DNA of 39,892 nt from Melampsora larici-populina 98AG31 (Eukaryota > Basidiomycota > Pucciniomycetes > Pucciniales > Melampsoraceae). Location of the stretch: contig NW_006768780.1 in NCBI RefSeq assembly GCF_000204055.1, positions 782,234 to 822,125 on the forward strand, written 5' to 3'. The notes beneath the pieces are model-generated. The model searched no databases, had not been told where the DNA came from, and saw nothing but the letters and a program-made list of their open reading frames with translations. How positions within the stretch are numbered: position 1 is the first letter of the stretch; every line of letters begins with the position of its first letter. Below, in pieces: positions 1 to 11,102 of the stretch. The translations under genes and the position numbers were made by a program.

Positions 1-867
1 ACTTCTGAATATTCATACGCCATTGGTCAACCTGCTATGATTGAAAGCATACTAGAAAGATTTGGAATGAATAACTGTAAACCAGCCAGCACCCCACTTC
101 CAGCCGAACAGAAACTCACTCGAGCTAGCGACTTTGATGCTCAAGATTTCGCTCGTCAAAATCTTCCTTACAGGAACGGGGTTGGATCATTGATGTACTT
201 ATCTCAATGTACTCGACCTGATATTGCATACGCTGTTGGTGTTTTATCTCAACACCTCGACCGACCCTCACGTGCGCATTGGAACGCCCTCATCCATGTC
301 TTACGATACCTTCGAGGAACCACTCACCTATTTATTGAATACAGTGCTGATGATAATGGACTATCTGGCAACCAATCCTGGGATTGCCCATATGGATTCT
401 CAGACGCTGACTGGGCCGGAAACAAGGACAACCGTCGATCAACTACCGGATATGTCTTCAAATTCTTAGGAGGAGCAGTAAGCTGGAAGAGTCGCCTTCA
501 ACCAACCGTTGCACTGTCCAGCACCGAGGCCGAATACCGCGCAACCACCGAGGCTGGACAAGAAGCAACATGGCTTCAAAACTTGCTCAAATCCTTTGGC
601 TTCAACATCAATCAACCTACACGTCTTCACTGTGACAATCTCGGCGCAATCCATCTGACCTCTAAGACCATTTTCCACGCTCGTACCAAACATATTGAGA
701 TTCAATACCATTGGATTCGGGAGTTGGTTAAACGTGGAACGGTGGAATTAACCCATTGCCAATCTCACAAGATGATCGCTGATGTACTCACCAAACCATT
801 AGGTAAAGCTTCATTTCAATGGCTAAGAAAATCAATTGGACTTCATCATCGCGAGCCAACATCTTAG
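1..867 (+). CDS. Ty1/copia polyprotein, 3' part (end of reverse transcriptase and RNase H)
   Basis: The frame is open from the first base, so this is the C-terminal part of a longer Pol protein. The first Met is at position 37; numbering from it, residues 1-90 match the end of a copia reverse transcriptase (PLPAEQKLT and SLMYLSQCTRPDIAYAV blocks). Residues 120-275 are the RNase H domain. The acidic catalytic set is visible: the Asp in SDADWAG (about 123-125), the Glu in SSTEAEY (about 164-166) and the Asp in LHCDN (200), plus the closing ADVLTKPL block. In copia elements this domain removes RNA from the RNA-DNA hybrid during reverse transcription. The stop is followed by a pyrimidine-rich stretch, a G-run polypurine tract and the LTR. 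No frame breaks are seen in the visible part. Gag, protease and integrase would lie left of the window. Confidence 0.95.
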   Translation, partial: TSEYSYAIGQPAMIESILERFGMNNCKPASTPLPAEQKLTRASDFDAQDFARQNLPYRNGVGSLMYLSQCTRPDIAYAVGVLSQHLDRPSRAHWNALIHVLRYLRGTTHLFIEYSADDNGLSGNQSWDCPYGFSDADWAGNKDNRRSTTGYVFKFLGGAVSWKSRLQPTVALSSTEAEYRATTEAGQEATWLQNLLKSFGFNINQPTRLHCDNLGAIHLTSKTIFHARTKHIEIQYHWIRELVKRGTVELTHCQSHKMIADVLTKPLGKASFQWLRKSIGLHHREPTS

Positions 868-974
868 TATTTCTTTTTTGCTCTTTCTCTTTTCTTTTCT
901 CTTTTTTTTCTTTTTTTTACTTCTTCCTTGCTTATATATAAAAACTGTGATCTCTTTCAGTATTTGACGTGTTT

Positions 975-983
975 GAGGGGGGG
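975..983 (+). other. Polypurine tract of the copia element
   Basis: A short purine run (GAGGGGGGG, then T) lies immediately before the TGTTAGA that opens the LTR. This is the expected position of the plus-strand primer for copia reverse transcription, and it fixes the LTR start at 984. Confidence 0.7.
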
Positions 984-1142
984 TGTTAGAATACATATAG
1001 ATTATCAAACTCGTCAAACACATTACATCAAAATCATATTTACATACAGTACTCAAACCTAGTTTATATCAAACTTAAACCTAATTTAAATTTGTATCAC
1101 ATTTAAATAGTACCGCTCATCCACAATCGCCACTTTCTCCTC

Positions 1143-1575
1143 ATCAGTTCACTGAGGAACAAAGTGGCGTGTAAGTGGTTTCATAGTCTGTATTCTTTCA
1201 ATCCGGATAGATCAATTGTTAATCTCTTTCTCCATTTCTCTTCAGACTTTGTTGTTTTCTTTCACCCTTAATAGGTGTGATTCTTTATCTTTGTCTTCGG
1301 TGTTCAGAACCGTAAAGACTGACGCCCGTTTACTGGCATCCTAAGGTTAGACACTATTAACTATATGAAATATTATTATCAGTTCACTGAGGAACAAAGT
1401 GGCGTACTTTGTTGTTTTCTTTCACCCTTAATAGGTGTGATTCTTTATCTTTGTCTTCGGTGTTCAGAACCGTAAAGACTGACGCCCGTTTACTGGCATC
1501 CTAAGGTGTGATTCTTTATCTTTGTCTTCGGTGTTCAGAACCGTAAAGACTGACGCCCGTTTACTGGCATCCTAA
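1143..1575 (+). repeat. Tandem direct repeats in the LTR (units at 1246-1346, 1406-1505, 1505-1575)
   Basis: The 1246-1346 unit recurs at 1406-1505, and its last 71 nt recur again head to tail (1434-1504 and 1505-1575). By eye the copies are identical, which points to a recent event. A 28-nt leader is shared by 1143-1170 and 1378-1405. Confidence 0.9.
1171..1245 (+). other. Putative 75-nt intron inside the LTR
   Basis: The segment starts GTAAGT, has a branch-like TTAAT about 25 nt before the end, then a pyrimidine-rich run, and ends TTCAG. These are canonical fungal splice signals. The tandem copy at 1378-1505 joins the flanks directly: the 28 nt ending GGCGT at 1405 are followed at once by ACTTTG at 1406, whereas in the first copy these flanks are separated by exactly this segment. 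Confidence 0.75.
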
Positions 1576-3846
1576 GTTACCATTCTGGTGACTCGAGTTT
1601 CTTTAGATTCTTGCAGACTATCGTTTGCCGGACAATCGAGGGGCAGCGCTGAATGACTATAAGATTCGGTATAAACACAAAAGACCCGTTTGTATGTTGT
1701 TGCGATGATATACGACATGCGAGCCGAATCAAGCCATAATTCTGGGGCGTCAAGCACTTCTTCTCTCTCAGTTTGGATTGCGGTGATATGGTCAGCTACA
1801 TCGCCATCGCCTCTTTTCCGATCTTTCAAGTGGTTGTCGTAGAAGTCGTGTTTTGATCGCAGTTCAGCTATCAGATCTTCTCGGACTGTCAGCCATTCGT
1901 CTTCAGAACGCCCAAGACTGGTTGCAATAGCACGATATCCGCAATGTCCATCTGGAACCGGGTCAGACACCGATAGGACATACTTGTGCAGCCACTGGGG
2001 AATGCGATGGTCCTGCAAGAGATTAATGGTAGGTCAGAATCAAGTGATTGAAATGGCCAGTGTGAAGTTCCACGTACACACTTTTGTGGTCCCTGAGCGT
2101 GTCGGCCTCGTAGATCGGCGAGTTCCGGTGGGTGGTGCAGGCAGTGCAATCGAAGGGTTCTGCCGGCTGGATCGTCGCAAGTTGGTGCCTTCATCGGGTA
2201 TGTCGGGTATGGTAGTTCTTGCTTTCTTTCTTTTGTGCTACATCATGATATCAGAACATGAGTTCATTGAAGTCGAGCATGCATTGTTGAAGTTGTGCAT
2301 CTGACTCACACTTAACCCATTGGGGGGCGGTGGCGTTGGGTCGGCGGGGGCGGCTGTGATGTCCTCCTCTTGCCTTCGTGGACTTGTTAGGGGTGGAAGC
2401 AAAGCGTCCAGGTCGAAGCTTTCATCGGCGTCGGGGGGGTCATGGTCTAAAAAGTCAACAGGAAGGTTTGGAAGGGATGACTGCGGCGCACATAAATCAC
2501 ATAAATCAATATGACCAAGGTGTGTGGAATACTGGTTGGATGCAAAGGAAGTGACTTACCGAGGGCGCAGGAGCTGTTGTAATGGGCATCGGTGAAGGCT
2601 ACATGATATGTTTTCCATCAGCGGTTGCATAAGATAGCAAGTGCGGAAGGCGTACGGATCTATTGTCGGGGTTGGGAGTTTCAGGAACGACTATGCTGCT
2701 TGGAGGCTACACGATGAAATTTGGTCAGAAATTTGGTTAGTACAGTCTTTCTTTGGCTGATGAAAAGATGAAACGTGCGTGTTGATGTGGCTCACCATCG
2801 TTTCCGAATCATAATCGACAAGCGCGTTGTTGAGGGCCACATCGTTGCCATGTGTTTCACGTCTGGGTTTGAGGACTGAGTAGTTTGGTGGGATGGGAGG
2901 TCTGCGAGGTGAGTTTTCAACGCCGTCGGATGAATAGTTGCGAGTTGGAGGGGCCGTATCGTCTTCGAAAAGCTGTCGGGGAGGTGGTGGTGGTGAAGTT
3001 TGGCCAGGGAGAAGAGATTTCTTCTTTGTTTTCTTACGTTTTTTTTTGGTCACCAAAGGCACAGTGCTTGTGCCTGTGGCCTTAGGCTGCTTGGGCAAAT
3101 TGGCATCGTGAGTCGAAGAGAAGACGAATGTCTGGAGGGAGAGGGTGAGTGAAATACGCACTTCTTGTAACATGATAGCAGATGGCATGCTGGTAGGGAC
3201 AGGCTTGAACGTTTCCAGTACTTGTTCGATTTGGGCGAGTGCTTGGCTGCGATCAATAGCTGAAAGTTGCGATAGCTTGTGCGATATCTGGATGAAAAAG
3301 GGCACACAAGTAAGCAAACTGAATACTTGGATTGAATGAATGACATACCGAGTTTGACCGTTGGTTGATGACAGTTTGACTTTCTACTTTGGAGTCATGG
3401 TGTGTCTATAGGCAGAAAAGGGTCAGCTGGGATGTGTATAAGGAGACAAAGCCTAAAGGATAACTAACGTCTGATCCAATGGGCCCATGGTTGTGACCAA
3501 CATGTTTGTAATAGATCTTCCAGGTCCCTACGGGGGGTAGTGAGTTATCGGTGACTCTGGCTTGGAGATCGCTAGGCGTGTTAGAGGCTTGAACCTCATA
3601 GGCATTGACCGCGAATGGACAATCCGTCTTCTGGGAAGAAGAGTCTTCGGAAGGCTTCGTCCCAGACCAATGGCAGCGGAATCGAATCTTGTTGGGCTCC
3701 GATGATCGAATGGTGATACGGTAACCGTTTGCTGCAGCATGCGCTCGGACTTTGTCTCGCATGCTGGTTTTGCTGGGCGCCTCGAGTTCGAGTGGTGGTG
3801 GTTGTAGATTGGGAGGATTGGGGTGGTGCAAGTTCGTCGAACTCAT
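1572..3846 (-). CDS. FAR1-like / OTU-family cysteine protease gene, C-terminus truncated
   Basis: This is a minus-strand, multi-exon gene. The first exon (3846 to 3469, ATG at 3846) encodes a Pro-rich start and then a FAR1/WRKY-like zinc-binding region (RFRCHWSG, DCPFAV, HVGHNHGP). Middle exons give a Gln/Leu helix, a Lys-rich patch, Pro-rich segments and an acidic stretch near 2.3-2.5 kb (DHDPPDADE). The last exon (from about 2013) is an OTU domain: PDGHCGYRA carries the catalytic Asp and Cys. OTU proteins are deubiquitinase-type proteases; FAR1-like DNA-binding regions occur in Mutator-derived proteins. I see no MULE transposase core. The frame ends at 1572, exactly where the copia LTR repeats begin, before the C-terminal catalytic His expected in the family. 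Internal exon borders are approximate. It is probably a pseudogene, or a transposon-derived gene cut by the copia insertion. Confidence 0.65.
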
Positions 3847-4517
3847 GATTGAGGTGTTGATAAATGGAAGATAGGAGGATGGAAATCCAATTGCGACTGG
3901 GTTGGGGTGGCGAGGTATAAGGGTAGGAGTTTTGATTTTGTGGAGATAGGGTTGGGAAATTGGAATACAGGGTGGAGTAAAAATACATATGGAAAAGGCT
4001 TACGTACTTGGGAATGTAAAGTGGGTAACATGAAGTTGTAATGGGGTATGAAGATGATGAGATGGTGGTCCGATTATGAGCGATGTGGTCAATATCGAAA
4101 TCGGGTTGGTGGGTACTTAGTCCGACCCGGGGGGTTTTTACAGTTGATGCTGGGTGGGTAGGTTGGCATATTGTGGTGGTGTGAAGAAGAGATAAGGGAG
4201 GTAACTTCTAGGGGAGAGAGTAGAGTACGTTGCGCTATGAGATGTGGTGAGTTTTGATTATAAGGGGGGTGCGGTTGATGATGGGGTGGTTGAATTGTTT
4301 CAGAAGGTGGGTTGATTTGTTGTAGAGGTGTAGGGGTGCGAGTGAGTCGGCACCTGGGTTGGGGGTATTCCCTTAAGGAAAAGTGGACTTAGCCATTTTT
4401 CGATCCCTCCAAGATGGATCCTAAGATGTAGCTTCATCTTAGCCCTACGGAGTCGAATACCATTGGGTGATAGGTAGGTCTGTATGACCTAATAGTATTA
4501 GGTAAGTACCTAAGTGC
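3847..4517. other. Non-coding spacer with hairpins
   Basis: I see no convincing gene between the OTU gene start and the Plavaka 3' end. The stretch holds a near-perfect 20-nt palindrome at about 4422-4441 (TAAGATG stem) and an imperfect palindrome around CCTAATAGTATTAGG (about 4490). It presumably contains the OTU gene promoter and one end of the Plavaka element, but I could not define the element's terminal inverted repeats. Confidence 0.4.
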
Positions 4518-7500
4518 TCAGGTGCCATAAGCCAGAGCACCAGTTGAACTCATCTTGAATTGGATGAAACTGTCATTCTGACTGCTGCTAAAGTTTGAAT
4601 ATGAAACAGAATTGTGCATGATCCCATTATAAAAAAATGCCTGGGGATGAAGTGGTTCGTATCCCAGTGCATCATCCTCTGAAAGTACACACAACTCCTC
4701 TGGAACCATCCATTGGTATTGATTATCTTCACTATTTAAGCATCTCTCCAACCTTTTGAGTATATCAGCTCTGATGGGTTGCATATTCGAGTTCGAAAGG
4801 CGCTTCGGAGTAGGTTCCATAGTCTCATACAAAGACCGTAATCAAGGAAGATAGGGCTTGAGTGCAGCCGGCACTTTTTCGTTTTCCAGAAGCGCAGCAA
4901 GATTCCCAGCTCGCGAGAACTGCTTGAGGAATGTTATTGGTAGCTCACCTAATGACATAAGCATTCATGTAATTAGCTGATTATAACTCCTCTTTAGCAC
5001 AAAAAACTCACTGATGTGATTGTTGTGGCAGCCTTTCAAAATGCTCCCCATCAATCTTTCAAAAAAGAAAGACCACCAGGTGCGCACAGGGCCAAATTCT
5101 TCAAGTAATTCAGTCATATGGAGAGCCATGTGATGGTTTGGTGCCAAGCCACAATGCTGAAATAATTCAACGGATCCTTCAAGGTAATTTTGAATATGAT
5201 GTTCATAGCTTTTGATGTGCTTTGATGTCATTTCGCGTTTGAGAGCAACATTGACAAGTGACACTAGGTGTAGAAAGTTCTGCAGGAGAGACATCTTCAC
5301 ATTCCCTTGATCCGCCCACATTGGTACAAGTATGAGTGGCAATTGGATTGAGAATAGATTTCTCCATTCGTCCGCCTTAAGCTTTCCAAATGACGCTTTT
5401 CCAAGCACAGGAAGAGCACGCTTGATCCACGTAGGGATATGGATATGCTGAAGCCGGCGATTGATCTTTGCAAGCATTGTGGCGTCAAAAATTATCTCTT
5501 CAAAAGGAGGAGCATCCCATTTCCCGTTCCATCCAGAATCGTCCAGAGGGTCGAAGTCTTCATCACTCGGAGATGTACTTTCACCGAAAGAAGTTTCACC
5601 AATGTTACAGCCATCTTCATCCTCATTGTTGTGTTCAGTTTTAGCGCCTTCTGTTTCTTGCACTGGAATTCTTTCTTGAAGCTTCTGCGCTTCAGCGTGT
5701 TCATTGAAAAGATCACGAAGCTCCACATTCGTTATAGGCTCCAGTCCTTCGTTGGTGTTGTCCTCATCTTTCATGGCCCAAAATCTTCGAACATGCCATG
5801 CCAGAAGGCCAAGCAAAAGGTTATGCATAGAATCAACTACATGATAATCTACAATGTTCCAATATTCAAGTTCAACTAATACTGAGTAACGGACACCGTG
5901 GGTCTTGAAGATATTTTGCTGTTCCTTCACAGTTTTTGCATCACAAGCCTGAAATGCCCACACTTTGTGCTGAGCACATGTACGTACTGACCATTTGGTT
6001 TTGTCTAGATTGTTGATTTCTTTCTTGGTGATGAGACATTTGGAGCAAAAGAACATAGCTGTTGCACTTGGAAATCCCAGTGAGCGTCTGAGAGCCGGTA
6101 TATCGGCTATAAATGGAAGAAGCGCAGCTCGAACCAGACGGCCTGATTTGTACCCATGAGTTTGTGAAAGTAAGAGGCCAGGGTTCCATAATGTTTGAAG
6201 CTCATTCACAACTGGGCGTAGAATCCAGTTCATTTGCTCTAAAGAGGGTTCTGAAGGTCCAGGTGCAATACCAACTACAAAGACATTCTCAGGTCGGTGG
6301 CGAATCTCTACAGGAAGTGTCAGACAAACCATCACAATAAAGGTTATGGATGCGTGATGTCCACTGGTTTTATTTCCGTAAGGATTGATTGCATCAATAA
6401 ACATCCCGAATGTCAGATTCCCACTTGTTGCAGTGAATTGCTTTCCACATGGACCTTTGAACGTCTTCCAAATTTTTGATTCGTGGATGTCACTTATGGG
6501 CTTATTCTGATCAAATGGCTTGTTAGACTCGATCAACGACTTGTCTAGTAATGATTCAATTTCAGGACGAGAGAGTAGACGCGCAATCCATTCTGAAAGA
6601 CTTTGGAATGCATATTTTCGTACAGGAACTGATTTTCCTCGTGATGTTTTTGTTAGCAGCTGACCACAAGTTTTTTGTGAAAAGTTGGAGATGTCCAGTA
6701 GGTATTCTTGAGCTGGAGAAGTCGTCTGAGTATCGGTGTTCAACTGCTCCGGTGGTCCTCCAGGAATTTGAGAAACTTGATGAGTACAATTTCTCGGTGT
6801 GCGTTCTAGGGGGTATAGGGCAAAACATTGCTGACAACAATTCATCTCGATTAAATGAGGATCAATTCTCAACCAGGAGATTACTGTCGTGATTGTTTTG
6901 GGGATCCGGGACAAATTTGATATATCTGAAGACCTAAGGACTGTAGGCGTTCGAAGAGGATTAATGCCGTATGTCAAAGCTAATTCAATGGTGATCTTTA
7001 AGGAGTCCAAGATCCACGAAGCTGTAGCCATCGAGAGGTTCCCAAAAATGCTCAGAAGCGCTACCATTAGGACAACTTGGAGCAGCAGCGGATTGATGTT
7101 TTCTAGTGTAAATGTATGGAAGCGCTCTGTTTGACCGAGTTTGCATACATACTGACAGTTAGTTGTTGTGCATTAAAGCTGCGAGATATGTTGTAAGAGC
7201 AAAATCTCACCACAATCGTATATTTTGATGGTTCCCTCATCTCGAGCTTTTGCAGCAGACAAGCAGACTTTAGAGGAGACCGGAAGAGGATGATCAAGGG
7301 AAGAGTCTGCCGTAGGTTGATTGGTGAACGTTCCGATCGGTGGGTTGTGTATTGATAGACCTTCATGATATGAGGAGCCTGAGCCTCTCTCTTGATCGGA
7401 TTGATTATTCAAGTTTAAGTGGGCAAGATGTTCTGTAGCGAGATGGATATCAGTCAAAGGTGATTGAGAAGTATTCCCTGTTTGTTGAGCAAGCGATCTA

Positions 7501-7679
7501 GATATCGCTTTCTCTCTTTGTTCTGCCAGCCGATGGTGTTCAAAAGTTTCAGGTACGACCTCGACACCAACTTGAGTTACCCCGTATGCATCTTGATATC
7601 TACCCAGATAACACTTATAGATTCGGCAGCAACAAGGAACTCGGTGTGGGTCTTTGCTTCTGTTCGTTTTAGGAGGCAT
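4518..7679 (-). pseudogene. Plavaka-type (CACTA superfamily) transposase, with one in-frame stop
   Basis: Minus-strand DNA transposase. Exon 1 (7679 to about 7211) opens with a Cys-rich MPPKTNRSKDPHRV start and a CCC-R-x-Y-x-C pattern typical of Plavaka proteins in rusts. The long second exon (about 7134 to 5012) holds a Cys cluster, then MFIDAINPYGNK with a candidate catalytic Asp, the hallmark VVGIAPGPSEPS block, and VVDSMHNLLLG with a second Asp. A 63-nt intron (4949-5011, GTGAGT...TTAG) joins in frame to a C-terminal exon. A TGA at 4842-4844 interrupts that exon, but the frame stays open beyond it to 4518. The join between exons 1 and 2 is not in frame with the obvious splice sites, so there is either an unrecognised intron border or a small indel. 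The family cuts and pastes DNA in the nucleus. This copy is probably inactive. Confidence 0.8.
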
Positions 7680-8236
7680 GCCTGGAAATAATTGTACTCA
7701 AATCAAATCGATAAAATTCCAAATCAAGTGGAGTCTTCCTACGGATAAGCAATATATAATTTTAAATGGGGATGAGTACAACAAACTATTGGAAACAAAT
7801 GTGTTCGAGGGTAGTTTAGACTTTAGAGTCTGAATGAGTGGTTCAAGATGAAGCACATGTGACAAACGTGAAACAAATGTTTTCGCCAGGGGATCTACTG
7901 TACAATGATGATATTTAAAATATGAAATAAAGACTGTTTCAAGAGCAGATAGTCAAACACGATTCAAGATAATAGGTCCAAAACAAATGCGTCATTCTTC
8001 AACAAAGAAACACCCAGTTGACTCCGCGTTTATGACACCGTGATGAGTTCAATATCGTTGCATTGAAGGAAGGTGACAGTGAGAAGGGAAAGATTTTGAA
8101 TCTCAATCGACAAACGGGCCGCTGCAGTAAATAGCCAGATTATGTGAGTAGAATGTGTGAAAGAGCAAATCAAAAGTAGATAAAATAAAATTCAAACAAA
8201 CCTCAGTCTCAGATGTGTAGATAAGATCCCGTTCAA

Positions 8237-9311
8237 TCAAGGGCTTCCACGCAGGAGCGAGTAGTGAAACCCACGAACCAACATACCTGGCTCTACTGTC
8301 TCATCTAACACAAACATGATGTAGAGATTTACCAGTACTGTGTGTGACATTGGTGTGGAATGAATGAACACGTGCGGAGCGTGTTGCTGCAAGCTCATTC
8401 GGAGCTCTTCCATCAAGAGATCCTTAACCAGATCACGAGGTACAACGTTTGGTGGCCGAACAATTTCTGAATCGCCAGGTATTTTGAGATCTTTGTCAAC
8501 ATGCGCTCGGTACAGATAAAGTAGGCTTCCGATGTCAGAATTCTTAGGTATGGTAGTCACAGGTCGGGAATCGAGAACCGCAGTTACAAGTTGATCTTTT
8601 CTGACTCGTCGGCTCAGTGGATTAAAATCCTTGCGAAATTTGTGCTCAGTTTCCATTGGAGTAGGCGGCGGGGGTAGCACATGAGGCTTTAATATTGGGT
8701 AGACCTCGTCCTTGAAGGCTTTGTACAATAAAGATTTCTTGTGGTTCGCTCGAGACTTTGTAGCGGGATTGAAGTGCAGAATGATTCGGTAGTATTCGAA
8801 ACATTTGATAGATTCCCACTTGCTTTCGAAGTCGTGTTCGAGAAATACACGCATATCACTATTGAGCATCATTTGAATCTTGTACCAATTTTCGTTTGAG
8901 GTCTCGTTTGAAGTATTGTGACATGGATGGGATGATGTTTGACCAAGGGGTGGCGCTTGTCCTGACGTTGGTGGCGGTTGAGTAGAGCTATTCGATTGCT
9001 CAGTGGTTGGCTTGTAAGAACTAGGTTGATCTATAGGGGAACTTCCCGTTTTTTTTTTGCTGGCATACTAACGGGTATCTGTCGGAGTTATAATGAAGTC
9101 CATTCGGGCGTGATCAAAACCCAAAAGGTACATCGACAAGATTAATGAGATGAAGTAGTGCTGGACTTACGTCTGACGAGGGATCGGTGACTATGGGTGA
9201 GTTGAAACTAACAGAACAATCGGGTATCACCCTAGAGAATCAAGATCAAATCATGAGAAAGATAAAAGCATGAAAGATAGGAGGACCCAGATCAGCAGAA
9301 TAGACATACAC
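8237..9311 (-). CDS. Unidentified multi-exon protein
   Basis: I do not recognise this gene. The main exon runs from about 9052 to the TGA at 8237-8239. It encodes a Ser/Pro/Gln-rich N-terminal part, then about 210 residues of ordinary-looking soluble protein (start of block MMLNSDMRVFLEHDFESKWE, end block GFHYSLLRGSP). An upstream intron (about 9053-9170, GTAAGT...CCAG) joins to an exon near 9171-9232 that again ends upstream at a plausible TCTCTAG acceptor. A GTATGT donor near 9305 suggests a further 5' exon. No stop interrupts the visible coding frame. It lies about 560 bp upstream of the Plavaka start on the same strand. It could be a host gene or a second gene carried by the Plavaka element; no DDE, zinc-finger or protease motif is visible. 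The 5' end is not determined. Confidence 0.5.
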
Positions 9312-9439
9312 AGTAATTAAAGTTGAATACGGTACGAAAGAAATCAGATCGCAGTTCAACGGAAAATAAGGACGTCTTGCCAAAGCGAGCAAGAGACCAA
9401 TCGCATATAAATTCCCTTAAAACTTATTGAATGGCTGCA

Positions 9440-11100
9440 ATGGAGACTGATTCATCAATCAGTCAATCGGCACCTGTGAGTGGATGGCGATAAAGTGGTG
9501 TGGGGCTGAGGCCTTTCTTTAATGGTTGTGTTACGATCAAAGAAAAGAAACCAACTTACTACATACATAAAGGGATCCCCAATCTCTGAATATAGGGTTA
9601 CGACCACATATCTTCCGACGGAGAGTATATGATTGAGCCCGGGTTGATCATTCAAGTAATCATGAGATGGAAACATCGTATGACTACAAGAATGTGCTAC
9701 ATGCACCCGAAAGTTTCATTCTGTGAGCTTCTATTTGTGGATCACTTGGCCGCTTTAACTTTATGAAGATATGTGAAGTTGATATATTTGGGACATATGC
9801 GTGGCTTCCATTCATCATCTGCCCCACTACTGTCAGGAAACAACACACGAATAGCACAAAGGTCACAAAAAGTTATTTATGTAATGAAATTATGTATCTT
9901 CAAAATATGTGGAATATTTGCATAATCCGATCTATTTCTCAGAACTACCATTGGTCCTTTGAAATCTGAATAAGCTGCCAGGATCCTTGTTTCCCATAGG
10001 ATTTACCAGCATGTTTCTCAGTTTACCTTGGTATTTTTTCTCATCTCTACACGCTTATTTGTGTAATAAAATTAATTCAGTAATTTGTAATCTACATTTT
10101 TGTAATAAAATCATTTTTGAAATCTGTACAGAATACATTAAATTTTGTGTAGTGTAAGTGGGCTTCAAATTCAACATGGTAACAATTTTTATTTTGAGAA
10201 ATCACATCCATACAAAAGATCTACATAAACAAATTTGCACTTGCTGGAAGTTAAATGAAGAATGTATTGATATTTGAACTTCAAAATGATCTGGAAAAGA
10301 ATCAAATTTTAGAATAGCTTTGGAGTCATCAATATTTGGATCAAATAAGGTTAGAGTTGTATTGAATGAGCTTATATAGTTTTTTGTTATTTATCCCAGG
10401 AGTTATATTCTTCATTGAGCCATTTTCTGGACTTGGATTTATGATGTCAAAATGCAATGGTTGACTGGAAATTGAAGCCTTGACAGGTTGGGAAGAAGAA
10501 AAGGTACAGGAAAAGCTCTTTGAGTTAGCTGTTGATTTATCTGAGTCGTACATACTATCATATATCTCCAGACTTACCACAACCAAAATCTCTTGCAGTG
10601 CAGTTTTGACCTGGGTTTCCAGACACCTGAGATTGCAAGGAAAAATGTGTGACTTTCCAGCATAGAATTGGATGTGCCTCCAGATTTATGTCAATTTTCC
10701 GAGGAGCTTAAAAAGTGTTTCTCAGATTTCCAGAAACCCAAAGTGTGAATGACCCAGATGTTTCCAAAGCTTTCTAAGGCTATGGTATTGATTGCCATCA
10801 TGCAAGCTGAGGTATTGGTATGTGATTTTACTCTCCTTTGAATCATGGATCCAGATCTTGGCTGACACTCATGTATTACCATTGATATGAATTACAAGAT
10901 GGTATCAAACATGGGAAACAATTGTGCCTGTAGGAGCAACTACTTATTATTAGACTGTAAAAGCTTATTGAAGTGGGTATTGAAAGGGAACAAATATTGT
11001 TGTAATGCGGTCCAAGTGATGCAGTCACAAAATTATTTTGTAGATAAAGAAGTATCAATCACGAGTTGAAGCTGAGCTTGGGATTAAAAACAACTGAGAA
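9440..11100. other. AT-rich stretch without a recognisable gene
   Basis: Only short, overlapping frames occur on both strands, without shared motifs or convincing splice structure. If the Helitron-like 3' end at 11.1 kb is real, this stretch may be the body of a non-autonomous Helitron. I could not place a 5' end. Confidence 0.4.
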
Positions 11101-11102
11101 GG

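Larger units (their letters stand above)
984..1576 (+). repeat. Copia 3' LTR with internal tandem rearrangement
   Basis: The LTR opens with TGTTAGA at 984, just after the polypurine tract. A TATA-like TTTAAATA sits at about 1103-1110. Block A (1143-1346) contains a 28-nt leader, a 75-nt intron-like segment (1171-1245) and a downstream part ending CCTAAG. After 31 unrelated nt (1347-1377) block B (1378-1505) repeats A without the 75-nt segment. A third partial copy (1505-1575) repeats the last 71 nt. The 3' boundary is uncertain. It could be GGTTAGACA near 1353, which would give a TG...CA LTR of about 370 bp, or CCTAAG near 1576 where OTU coding sequence begins. The other LTR is outside the window, so I cannot check which arrangement is normal for the family. 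Confidence 0.7.

Noticed and set aside
5439..5879. 146-codon plus-strand frame
   Set aside because: It lies wholly antisense to the Plavaka transposase exon and has no motifs.
4500..9480. Possible Plavaka terminal inverted repeats around GGCACCTG (4.34, 4.52 and 9.47 kb)
   Set aside because: The matches are 8-12 bp, in inconsistent orientation and without a target duplication.
10341..10586. 81-codon minus-strand Ser-rich frame
   Set aside because: No motif, no splice context and biased composition; not distinguishable from chance.
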